A stretch of DNA of 64,000 nucleotides from Emcibacteraceae bacterium (GTDB lineage: Bacteria; Pseudomonadota; Alphaproteobacteria; Sphingomonadales; Emcibacteraceae). The notes below the pieces were generated by a model. The model was not told where the DNA came from, searched no databases, and worked only from the letters and a program-made list of their open reading frames with translations. Position numbers and translations under genes: made by a program. Location of the stretch: contig JAWKXO010000003.1 of assembly GCA_041396985.1 (NCBI GenBank), forward strand, positions 310,001 through 374,000. The letters are read 5' to 3'. This document shows, in pieces, positions 7,979-15,657 of this stretch (positions are counted from its first letter, which is position 1; the number at the start of each line of letters is the position of its first letter).

Positions 7979-8710
7979 ATGTGTGGAAGATATTCATTAA
8001 CCAGCGATACATATAGCAATTATATTGAATTTCTTGATATGGGATATCCATTCCAGGTTCCATCACGCTTCAATATTGCGCCAAGCCAGCCTGTGCCGGT
8101 TATCCGGCTTAAAGGATCAGATCAGGATCAGGCAATTCTGCCGGATGCACCATTGCCGGAACGGGAGGGGGCATTAATGCGTTGGGGGCTTATCCCACAT
8201 TTTGCCAAGGAAATAAAAACCGACCGGCCGCTGATTAACGCCAGATCGGAAACCATTGCCGACAAACCATCATTCAGGGGACCATTCAGGCGCCGAAAAT
8301 GCCTAGTTCCGGCAGATGGATTTTACGAATGGAAACGGGGCGGGGCTTCGCCGGTCCCTCATTATATCCACTTGCCTGACCGAAAACCATTTACCTTTGC
8401 CGGAATCTGGGAAGCCTGGACCGGGCCTGCCGGTGAAGACTGGCTTGAGACAGTATCACTGGTGACAAAACCGGCAAATGGAGTGGTCAAGAAAATTCAT
8501 CACCGCTCTCCGGTTATAATAGAGCCAGAAGACCATGAACTGTGGCTCCGGCCAGCAGACCCGCCGGATCGAGATATTTTTTCAAAGCTGTCAACGAGGA
8601 TTGACGAGCAATTTGAAATGTATGAGGTCAGTCCATTAGTCAATAATGCCCGTAACGACAGCGAAGACTGTATCAGGCCGGCAAGCAAAGATCAGTTCAG
8701 GTTATTTTGA
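7979..8710 (+). CDS. SRAP / HMCES family abasic-site peptidase (YedK-like)
   Basis: A 243-residue member of the SOS response-associated peptidase family, which protects abasic sites in single-stranded DNA by forming a thiazolidine crosslink through Cys2. The N-terminus MCGRYSLT supplies that cysteine after Met removal. Other active-site stretches are present: NIAPSQPVPVI with the conserved asparagine, PADGFYEWKR (Glu117) and HHRSPVII (His174-175). Length is normal. It is divergent from the Nudix gene with about 50 bp between starts. No LexA box was seen in that gap, so SOS control is not supported here despite the family name. Confidence 0.93.
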   Translation: MCGRYSLTSDTYSNYIEFLDMGYPFQVPSRFNIAPSQPVPVIRLKGSDQDQAILPDAPLPEREGALMRWGLIPHFAKEIKTDRPLINARSETIADKPSFRGPFRRRKCLVPADGFYEWKRGGASPVPHYIHLPDRKPFTFAGIWEAWTGPAGEDWLETVSLVTKPANGVVKKIHHRSPVIIEPEDHELWLRPADPPDRDIFSKLSTRIDEQFEMYEVSPLVNNARNDSEDCIRPASKDQFRLF

Positions 8711-8731
8711 AAATATTTATGGGCGTTTGCA

Positions 8732-8965
8732 GTGCAGCTTGAAAGAAGAAAACGGGTACCTGAAAATTATGAAGAATTTGTGCAAAGAATTGCCCGGCAT
8801 ACTTCAGAACAATCACTAAACAAAATTTCTTCCACAATTGAAAAATTGGCTAAACGAATTCGAGAAATTCATGAAAAGAAATGGTTTAAAATTAAACCGG
8901 CGACCAATGTCATGAACCTGAAAGCCGAAAAATATAGCTCTAGATATGGGTTTAGGGTCTTTTAA
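8732..8965 (+). CDS. Hypothetical basic 77-residue protein
   Basis: An open frame of 77 codons with a GTG start at 8732, 21 bp after the SRAP stop. The product is basic and mostly helix-forming (ISSTIEKLAKRIREIHEKKW) and ends KYSSRYGFRVF. I recognise no family. Position directly behind SRAP would fit co-transcription. Codon pattern is compatible with a gene, but the weak start and lack of known relatives leave real doubt. Confidence 0.4.
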   Translation: MQLERRKRVPENYEEFVQRIARHTSEQSLNKISSTIEKLAKRIREIHEKKWFKIKPATNVMNLKAEKYSSRYGFRVF

Positions 8966-9155
8966 CAAATTTCATTACATGCTTTAAAAGCAGATACCCA
9001 TCAAAGTTATATCCGCAAATAATGAATCAGGCGTTAAATTTTAAGTTTCAAATTGTATATTTGAAGCAACCTGGGATATATATTATTCCATTTTTTAATA
9101 AGATAAATTGAATTTATTCATTTTTCACAAAAATAAATTGTATATATCATAAATA

Positions 9156-9192
9156 TTATTATATAACATATCAGTTATTATATAACATATCA
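9156..9192. repeat. Tandem pair of 18-bp AT-rich direct repeats
   Basis: TTATTATATAACATATCA occurs at 9156-9173 and again at 9175-9192, identical and separated by a single G (period 19). Two identical copies in a non-coding leader could be a regulator binding pair or a slippage product. Confidence 0.9.
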
Positions 9193-9229
9193 TCAAGATA
9201 ATTTATCAGGCTATTTTACGGGGAACCAG

Positions 9230-9292
9230 ATGACTAGAATATTTTTTCCAAATCAAATTACAGAATTATTTCCTATTTCGGCATATTGGTAA
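9230..9292 (+). CDS. Possible 20-residue leader peptide
   Basis: ATG at 9230 is preceded by GGGGAA at a suitable distance and opens MTRIFFPNQITELFPISAYW before TAA. It lies in the leader of the TPR-sulfotransferase gene. Only the ribosome-binding site and position support it; a frame this short arises often by chance. Confidence 0.2.
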   Translation: MTRIFFPNQITELFPISAYW

Positions 9293-9497
9293 ATCGCAGA
9301 TCTGGTTTACTTAAATGTCAACATTTGAAATATATTTGACGGTCTGGGCGACAAATCATGGTTCGCAGGTTCCGGCTCATTGGAACTTAATCCATAATTT
9401 CATAACAAATACAATAAGCAAAGCTCATTTCATTCGGCGACGGATAAATATCCTGCTGGTCGAGAAAATTGAATTTTCGAGAAACAAGGGTCATTAA

Positions 9498-11618
9498 ATG
9501 AACAGAGCAGAAAAGCGCCATCAGCAGAAAATGGCTTTAAAAGCTTCAAAAAAATCAGATAAGCATAGAATTCTTATCAGTCAGCAAACCTTAAATATGG
9601 CAGTGCAGCACCACTGCGCAGGTCGTTTGCAGGAAGCGGATAGATTATACAAACATATATTGAAATTTGAGCCTAACCATTCTGAAACATTGTATTTACT
9701 TGGCACCATAGGATTGCAAACGGGGAATTTTCAGAAAGCGATAGATTTGATATCTAAAGCAATTATAATAAACCCGAACATTGCGGAATATTATTCCAAC
9801 CGTGGCCTGGCACAACAGGAACTTAGACAGTTTGAGGATGCTATTGCCAGTTATGACAACGCGATCCGTCTAAAACCGGACTATGCAGAAGCCTATTCCA
9901 ACCTTGGTACTGTGTTAAAAGAGATCGGACAACTGGAAGAGGCTGTCGCCAGTTATAATAAGGCGATCAGTATCAATCCTGACTATGCGGAAGCTTATTT
10001 CAACCGGGGTATTGTATTTAAGGAGCTTGGAAAGCTTGAAGAGGCCGTTGAATGTTATGAAAAGGCAATAGCAGTAAATCCTAATATTGCTGAGTTTTAC
10101 TCAAACCGCGGTATTGCCCTTCTGGAACTTAAGAGGCCGGATGAGGCTGTTGCCAGTTATGATAAATCTATCAATATCAATCCGAATTTTGCGGAAGCTT
10201 ATTTCAATCGGGGTGTGGCGCTAAAAGAACTCGGTCGGCTTGACGCAGCGTCGGCCAGCTATGATAATGCAATTAAGATTAGGCCTGACTACGCTCAGGC
10301 TCACAATAATTTGGGTAATATTATCAAAGAAATAGGGAATTTTAATGAGGCTATTAACAATTACAGAAAAGCAATTTCGCTTCAACCGGGATTTATTGAT
10401 GCGCAGATCAATCTCAGTATGTCTCTTGCGGAGCAGGGGAACATAAAAGAAGCAGAGATTGCCCTTCGAAAAGTTTTAGCCCTCTCCCCAGAACATGCGG
10501 AGGTTTATCTTATTTTAGCGAAACTAAAAAATTTCACAAATCCGGATGAGGATATCAAATCAATGAAGCGCATATTTGCGCGGCGTGATATCAGTGATCA
10601 GGACCGCATTTATTTGGGGTTTGCTTTGGGAAAAGCCTATGAAGATTTAAAGAAATATGATGCGTCCTTTAAGATGTATAATATTGCGAATTCCTTGGAA
10701 CGAAAAAATAAAAAATATTCAATTGAAAAAGATAAAGAAAATTTCAATCACGTAAAACAGACTTTTAAACATTCATTTATTAAGTCTTTTAATGGTGGAG
10801 GTTTTAATGATGAATGTCCAATATTTATATTAGGCATGCCGCGTTCCGGGACAAGTCTCGTTGAGCAAATACTTGACTGCCATTCCGAAGTTCACGGAGG
10901 CGGAGAGCTTGATCTGTTTTATAACCTTGCCATGTCGAGTTTTTACGGTAATTCAGATTTAACAAAGACCATAAGAAAAAAAGATATCAAAGCACAGGAT
11001 ATTAGGAAAATTGGCGAACGGTATTGTGAGATGCTGCATAAGATTGCGCCTGGAAGCCGTTTTATTACAGATAAACTGCCCTTTAATTTTTTACATATAG
11101 GCCTGATCAGACTTGCCTTGCCCAAAGCAAAAATAATTCACTGCAAACGCAGTCCCGAGGATTGTAGTTTGTCCCTCTTTAAGACATTCTTCCCTTCGGA
11201 AATTATGGGGTTTTCATATGATTTAAATGATCTCGGTAAATATCACAATCTTTATCAGGAGCTTATGGATCATTGGCATAAAGTAATACCAGGTCATATT
11301 TTTGATGTTAACTATGAAGATTTGATCGAAGATCAGGAAGCAACATCACGCAGACTTCTAGAATTTTGTGGACTGGGGTGGGATGATGCTTGTCTTGATT
11401 TTCATAACTCCAAGCGCCCTGTCAAAACAGCAAGTGTGGTTCAGGTTCGCCAGCCCATCAATAATTTATCGGTACAGAAATGGAAAAATTTTGAAACACA
11501 TCTTAAGCCATTACTGGAAAATCTGCATTCAGTATCGGGAAAGGATCATGCTAAGTTAACACAGGATAATTCTCTTCCGGAAAATAATATCCATCTTCCG
11601 CTCCTATCTGTGTCCTAG
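9498..11618 (+). CDS. TPR-repeat sulfotransferase fusion protein
   Basis: A 706-residue two-part protein. Residues about 30-345 hold nine to ten TPR units, several nearly alike (AEAYFNRGIVFKELGKLEEA and its kin), and the DNA repeats with a 102-bp period. From about residue 435 a PAPS-dependent sulfotransferase domain begins: FILGMPRSGTSLVEQIL (about 440) is the 5'-phosphosulfate-binding loop, and KRSPEDCSLSLFKTFF (about 549) the 3'-phosphate-binding part. Such fusions are common in marine bacteria; TPRs are thought to recruit a protein or glycan acceptor. No secretion signal, so it should act in the cytoplasm. It stands alone, with an AT-rich leader; the acceptor is unknown. Confidence 0.9.
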   Translation: MNRAEKRHQQKMALKASKKSDKHRILISQQTLNMAVQHHCAGRLQEADRLYKHILKFEPNHSETLYLLGTIGLQTGNFQKAIDLISKAIIINPNIAEYYSNRGLAQQELRQFEDAIASYDNAIRLKPDYAEAYSNLGTVLKEIGQLEEAVASYNKAISINPDYAEAYFNRGIVFKELGKLEEAVECYEKAIAVNPNIAEFYSNRGIALLELKRPDEAVASYDKSININPNFAEAYFNRGVALKELGRLDAASASYDNAIKIRPDYAQAHNNLGNIIKEIGNFNEAINNYRKAISLQPGFIDAQINLSMSLAEQGNIKEAEIALRKVLALSPEHAEVYLILAKLKNFTNPDEDIKSMKRIFARRDISDQDRIYLGFALGKAYEDLKKYDASFKMYNIANSLERKNKKYSIEKDKENFNHVKQTFKHSFIKSFNGGGFNDECPIFILGMPRSGTSLVEQILDCHSEVHGGGELDLFYNLAMSSFYGNSDLTKTIRKKDIKAQDIRKIGERYCEMLHKIAPGSRFITDKLPFNFLHIGLIRLALPKAKIIHCKRSPEDCSLSLFKTFFPSEIMGFSYDLNDLGKYHNLYQELMDHWHKVIPGHIFDVNYEDLIEDQEATSRRLLEFCGLGWDDACLDFHNSKRPVKTASVVQVRQPINNLSVQKWKNFETHLKPLLENLHSVSGKDHAKLTQDNSLPENNIHLPLLSVS

Positions 11619-11675
11619 AACCGGTCTTTGAAAGCACTGATTAAAAATCCGCGTATTATTTAAGAACTTTTCTCT

Positions 11676-11717
11676 AACCAGGTTCAACTGATTTTAGGGT
11701 CAGTTTAATCGCTGGTT
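11676..11717. other. Two-tier inverted repeat downstream of the sulfotransferase gene
   Basis: AACCAG pairs with CTGGTT (outer 6 bp) and, inside it, AACTGA pairs with TCAGTT (6 bp), with unpaired bases gttc and taatcg between tiers and an 8-base loop. No T-tract follows, so it is not a standard terminator. It lies about 60 bp behind the sulfotransferase stop and before the end of the convergent amidohydrolase. Confidence 0.5.
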
Positions 11718-11865
11718 CAGGTATGAGAATATTTAATGATATAGTATTTTTATATCCACACTTAATGACAAAAAAGAATAGCCAGCATTGGAATACAAAG
11801 TTTCTTATGAAGTGATAAGGAAATTTATAAAATCTGACAGTAGAAGAATTTATTGAAATTCGGTC

Positions 11866-13596
11866 TTAAAGGTTCTCCGGACTGCCGTAAACAGGTTTTC
11901 CGCCAAACAGCGTAAGAAGCACTTTTGTATCGGAAATCTGATCCGGGTCAATTTCAAACATATTCTGGTTGAGGACGATAAGGTCGGCAAGTTTGCCAAC
12001 TTCAATTGATCCTGTTTTGTCTTCCTGTTTATTAACGAAAGCGGCATTTATTGTGAAAGCGTCAATTGCTGTCTGCAGGCTGATCCGTTCATTTGGTGTA
12101 AATTCCGGATAAGGTTCACCTAATGCACCTAGGCGGGTAACAGCCGTTTCAATTTCCAGAAACGGGTTGGCCGTTGATACGGACCAGTCACTGCCAAAGG
12201 CGATGGTGGCCCCGGTTTTCTCAATGCTTCGGATCGGATACATCCAACCTGTCCGTTCTTCACCGATGGCAGGCACGTTTAGGTCCATTATATATTCATC
12301 CGCTGCGGCCCAGTAGGGTTGAAAATTGGCAACTACATCAAGAGCAGCAAAGCGGGGAATATCATCAGGATGAATGACTTGTAAATGAGCAATATGATGA
12401 CGATTTCCAAGCGGGCCATTCAGTTTACGGGCATATTCGATGGCATCAAGGCTCTGGCGGATGGCGGCGTCACCGATCGCATGAATATGAACCTGAAATC
12501 CGTCTGCATCAAGTTCTGCCACTGCTTTTTTAAGCATCTCCGGATCAACCATTGGAATGCCCCTGGTGCCATTGGCTTCCAGATAGGGCTCAAGCATGGC
12601 CGCCGTATAATTTTCAAGTACCCCGTCCTGCATAATTTTTATGGATGAAGCATCAACAAGATCGCTGGTAAATTCGTCTCTTAAGCTTTTAAAACCTTCA
12701 ATCTGTTCAGTACCTTTGTCCCGTTCCCACCACTGTGCCGCGACAACATGTAATGTAAGCTCATTATCTTTTTCCAGTGCGGCATAGGTTTCAAAATCCG
12801 GGAGTTCAACCGAGGCATCCTGAATAGAGGTAATGCCGTATGAATGGAGCATATTGATTGTGTACTCTAACCCGGCAATTCTCTTTTCCAGTGATGGCGG
12901 TGGTACAAATTTCTGTAATAAGGACATCGCACCTTCCTGAAGGCTGCCAATAAGTTCCCCTGTTTCCGGGTCTCGGTCAATAATACCATCTTCAGGATCA
13001 GGTGTATCTTTGGTAATGCCAGCAATTTCAAGAGCAAGGCTATTTGCCCATCCGCTGTGACCGTCGCGTGAAGTCAGATAGACGGGACGATCCGGAACTA
13101 GGTCATCAAGAATTTTTTTACTTGGCGCCCCGCCCGCGCCAAAAACGGCCATTGACCAGCCGCCGCCAAGCAGCCATTCGAGATCAGGATTGGCAATTGC
13201 ATAATCGGCAATTACCTTTTTATAATCTTCCAGTGTGACTTGTGCGTTAAGATCGCAGCTTAAAGCTTCGATCCCGCCCAAAATCGGATGGATATGGCTA
13301 TCCTGCATTGCCGGCATCATCATGCGTCCATGAAGGTCTATGACTTTTGTATTCTCACCAATCAGATTGGCGACGTCATTATCTGTTCCCACAAATGAAA
13401 TGTGGTTTCCGGTAATGGCAACGGCTTCGGCCCAACTGTGATTATTATCGACCATATAGATCCGTCCGTTTTTATAAACAGTATCGGCGCTGATTTTAGA
13501 TCCAATATCGGATGACTGACCACATGCACTAAGTGCCAATATTGCGCAACATATTGTAAAAAAATGAAAATTAATAAAATTGGTAACTTTAATCAT
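11866..13596 (-). CDS. Amidohydrolase family 3 lipoprotein (YtcJ-like)
   Basis: A 576-residue metal-dependent hydrolase of the amidohydrolase superfamily, YtcJ/AF-3 type, likely acting on an N-acylated or formyl substrate outside the inner membrane. The N-terminus is a lipoprotein signal with LSAC and Cys25. The metal-binding SHIHPILGG follows the first beta-strands; later stretches include SRDGHSGWANS, HIHAIGDAAI, HHIAHLQVIHPDD and IAFGSDWSVS with the late catalytic aspartate. It is the only gene of its transcript and is convergent with the sulfotransferase gene. A second paralogue lies at 50319-51998 with the same layout. The true substrate cannot be inferred. Confidence 0.88.
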   Translation of the reverse strand: MIKVTNFINFHFFTICCAILALSACGQSSDIGSKISADTVYKNGRIYMVDNNHSWAEAVAITGNHISFVGTDNDVANLIGENTKVIDLHGRMMMPAMQDSHIHPILGGIEALSCDLNAQVTLEDYKKVIADYAIANPDLEWLLGGGWSMAVFGAGGAPSKKILDDLVPDRPVYLTSRDGHSGWANSLALEIAGITKDTPDPEDGIIDRDPETGELIGSLQEGAMSLLQKFVPPPSLEKRIAGLEYTINMLHSYGITSIQDASVELPDFETYAALEKDNELTLHVVAAQWWERDKGTEQIEGFKSLRDEFTSDLVDASSIKIMQDGVLENYTAAMLEPYLEANGTRGIPMVDPEMLKKAVAELDADGFQVHIHAIGDAAIRQSLDAIEYARKLNGPLGNRHHIAHLQVIHPDDIPRFAALDVVANFQPYWAAADEYIMDLNVPAIGEERTGWMYPIRSIEKTGATIAFGSDWSVSTANPFLEIETAVTRLGALGEPYPEFTPNERISLQTAIDAFTINAAFVNKQEDKTGSIEVGKLADLIVLNQNMFEIDPDQISDTKVLLTLFGGKPVYGSPENL

Positions 13597-13759
13597 TTGT
13601 GGTCCCCGTCTGTTTCTCTATAAGCTATCACTGATATTATTAACAAAGCAATAGAGCAAATTAGGGAATGATTTATAGATGGATTAAGTATGATGCAGCA
13701 ATGATATTATCCGGGTATCATGCTAATATTTGAGTTTGATAAATTTTAAGGGAATTATG

Positions 13760-14485
13760 ATGTCGCAACGGGAAAATGAATTTGGCCAGCCAATTGGCGA
13801 AGATGTGCCCAACTGGACAGGAGCCAAATATCCGACACATGCGCCAATGGAAGGTAATTTATGTAGATTGGAAAAAATTGATCTGGATAAGCATTCAAAA
13901 CAGTTATTTGATTCATTGGCAGAAGATCGGGGCGGAAAATTATGGACCTATATGATGCAGGGGCCATTTAAGTCGGAACTGGAATTTAATGATTGGTTGG
14001 CACCTAAATGTGAAAGTATTGATCCTTTATTTTACGTCATTATTGAACGGGCCAGCAATGAAGCCGTGGGACTGGCCAGTTATCTGCGAATTCAGCCTGA
14101 ACACGGTGTAATTGAAGTGGGAAATATCATGTTTGCGCCAAAATTACAGAAAACGTCAATCGCCACCGAATGTATGTATCTAATGATGAAGCGGGCATTT
14201 GGTGAACTTGGCTACAGACGTTATGAATGGAAATGCGATGCTTTAAATGCGCCATCGCGCCGAGCCGCTCTTCGCTTTGGTTTTCATTATGATGGTACAT
14301 TTGAGCAGGCCGTAATCTATAAGGGTCGCAATCGTGATACGGCCTGGTATTCAATTCTGGATAAAAACTGGCCTATTGTTGAGAAAGGGTTTTTAAGCTG
14401 GCTGTCACCGGACAATTTTGATGAAAAAGGAATACAGAAACAAAAATTATCTGAATTAATTAATATGGGAAAAGCAGCGAATTAG
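13760..14485 (+). CDS. GNAT family N-acetyltransferase (RimJ/RimL-like)
   Basis: A 241-residue acetyltransferase that moves an acetyl group from acetyl-CoA to an amine. The core includes FYVIIERASNEAVGLASYLRI, EVGNIMFAPKLQKTSIATECMYLM and the C-terminal WKCDALNAPSRRAALRFGFHYDGTFEQ, all typical of the Acetyltransf_3 (RimJ/RimL) group. AAGGGA at 13748-13753 sits six bases before the ATG at 13760, so I prefer it to the adjacent ATG at 13757 or one at 13730. The next small gene begins nine bases after the stop. Protein N-terminus or small-molecule acetylation are both possible. Confidence 0.88.
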   Translation: MSQRENEFGQPIGEDVPNWTGAKYPTHAPMEGNLCRLEKIDLDKHSKQLFDSLAEDRGGKLWTYMMQGPFKSELEFNDWLAPKCESIDPLFYVIIERASNEAVGLASYLRIQPEHGVIEVGNIMFAPKLQKTSIATECMYLMMKRAFGELGYRRYEWKCDALNAPSRRAALRFGFHYDGTFEQAVIYKGRNRDTAWYSILDKNWPIVEKGFLSWLSPDNFDEKGIQKQKLSELINMGKAAN

Positions 14486-14494
14486 TGCTATAAA

Positions 14495-14710
14495 TTGTTT
14501 ATGAATGTAAGCAAACAGACACTACAGAAATATATGATCTATTTTTTAATCTCTATGGTCGTACTCTTAAAAACCATTGGGCCTGCGCTTTATCTTGTTA
14601 ATCAGTTTTATCCGGAGGATGATCCATTCGTTATATCCCTGTTTGGTGAAAGTGTGTTTATCTGTACGCCCTCCGGCATCAAATATATAAATGCGGATGA
14701 ATTAAGATAA
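14495..14710 (+). CDS. Small hypothetical protein with one membrane helix
   Basis: A 71-residue product with a hydrophobic segment at about 13-36 (MIYFLISMVVLLKTIGPALYLV) and a short C-terminal domain that includes FICTPSGIKYINADELR. I do not recognise the family, though the ICTPSG stretch faintly recalls small DUF2946-type membrane proteins. It begins nine bases behind the GNAT gene and is followed at once by a strong terminator, so it is probably the end of a two-gene transcript. Confidence 0.55.
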   Translation: MFMNVSKQTLQKYMIYFLISMVVLLKTIGPALYLVNQFYPEDDPFVISLFGESVFICTPSGIKYINADELR

Positions 14711-14716
14711 TTAAGT

Positions 14717-14754
14717 AAAAAAGTCTGCCTAAAATATATTAAACAGACTTTTTT
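14717..14754. terminator. Bidirectional terminator
   Basis: AAAAAAGTCTG (14717-14727) and CAGACTTTTTT (14744-14754) are exact reverse complements: an 11-bp stem around a 16-base loop, with a U-run on either strand. It serves the GNAT pair on the plus strand and the convergent secreted-protein gene on the minus strand. Confidence 0.85.
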
Positions 14755-14773
14755 AGTTTGAATTGAAAATTGG

Positions 14774-15319
14774 TCAGATCGGGTTTACGGATAAATTTTT
14801 ACGTTTACGAGCAATCAGTCCAACACCGAGCATCGCACTCATAAAAGCAATGATTGCAGGTGGAAGAGGAACGGCGCTCACGGAAAGTGTATAACCTCCG
14901 CCGGCAGATCTGAAGTTTCCGGTAACTGACAGAATTCCAACCTGACCATCAGTAAGTGCATGGAAAAAAGGAATGCCCGATGTATTAACAATCCCACTTG
15001 GGCTGGTAATAGTATGAATGATATTGCCAATGCTCCAGGTCATCTGCAAATTATTAATACCATAATTTAAGGGCACGCCAATGCTACCTTGATCATGATT
15101 TACACTCACGAAAAATTTCAGATTGGTGAATCCGGAAGAGGTAAATTGGTAAGTATCAGTGATACCACCTATTGGGCCGACTTCATCGTGGAAGTAATTT
15201 CCATCGAATGTAGTATCCACATTTTCAACAATGTTATAAACAGTAGCATTGGCCAATGATAAGGGACTAATTACCAGTAAAACCAATGATGAAAATATGA
15301 ATAAAAACTTTTTTGACAT
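14774..15319 (-). CDS. Secreted protein with PEP-CTERM-like (VPLPP) sorting tail
   Basis: A 181-residue exported protein. Residues 1-25 are a Sec signal (KKFLFIFSSLVLLVISPLSLANA). The middle is Gly/Thr/Ser-rich and beta-like. The C-terminus has VPLPPAIIAFMSAMLGVGLIARKRKN: a V-P-L-P motif, a hydrophobic helix and a basic end, the three-part layout of PEP-CTERM proteins processed by exosortase. I chose the ATG at 15319 because AAGGA lies eight bases before it; a start at 15376 would put a non-signal stretch in front. No exosortase is in the window. Identification rests on the tail; the body is unrecognised. Confidence 0.75.
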   Translation of the reverse strand: MSKKFLFIFSSLVLLVISPLSLANATVYNIVENVDTTFDGNYFHDEVGPIGGITDTYQFTSSGFTNLKFFVSVNHDQGSIGVPLNYGINNLQMTWSIGNIIHTITSPSGIVNTSGIPFFHALTDGQVGILSVTGNFRSAGGGYTLSVSAVPLPPAIIAFMSAMLGVGLIARKRKNLSVNPI

Positions 15320-15657
15320 GTCATGAATCCTTCGCAATATAACTAACAAATCGGGGCATATTTTATTGGATTTCAAATTTTAGGTCAATTTCCTAAATAT
15401 GATAGATTTATTAAAATTATAACCTATTGTTTATATTATATTGTTGGACACTTAAAATTTATAAACATTTGTAAACTAGTTATAAAATTTAATTTAGACA
15501 AAAAAACATAACAATTCCAGTAGTGATTCGTGTTATATATTCTCCAATTTATTAGAATTATTTTTTCTATGTTATGTAAAATTCAGTTTAATGAAAAAAA
15601 GACGAATTTATTAGGAAAGATTGGAAAATAAAGAGAATTTTAACTTAGCAAGTTTAG
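15320..15657. other. AT-rich intergenic region
   Basis: About 340 bp, strongly AT-rich, between the start of the PEP-CTERM-like gene and the end of the FAD-oxidase gene, both on the minus strand. It probably holds the promoter of the PEP-CTERM-like gene. I see no convincing hairpin, repeat or small gene. Confidence 0.6.

Larger units (their letters stand above)
8966..9497. other. AT-rich intergenic region upstream of the TPR-sulfotransferase gene
   Basis: About 530 bp with no convincing long gene. It is clearly more AT-rich than the flanks and holds a tandem 18-bp repeat at 9156-9192 and a 20-codon open frame with a ribosome-binding site at 9230. A 60-codon open frame at 9315-9497 ends exactly one base before the next ATG but has no protein-like features. 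The region most likely carries the promoter and leader of the sulfotransferase gene. Confidence 0.6.

Noticed and set aside
7926..8066. N-terminal extension of the Nudix frame overlapping the SRAP gene
   Set aside because: It is antisense to the start of SRAP, not alike to Nudix proteins, and the ATG at 7925 gives the normal family length.
9340..9420. Stretch with GGTTC-like triplets resembling a tRNA T-arm
   Set aside because: No acceptor stem or anticodon arm can be folded around it; no tRNA is supported anywhere in the window.
9315..9497. 60-codon open frame ending one base before the sulfotransferase start
   Set aside because: No ribosome-binding site, no protein-like pattern and very AT-rich surroundings; more likely leader DNA.
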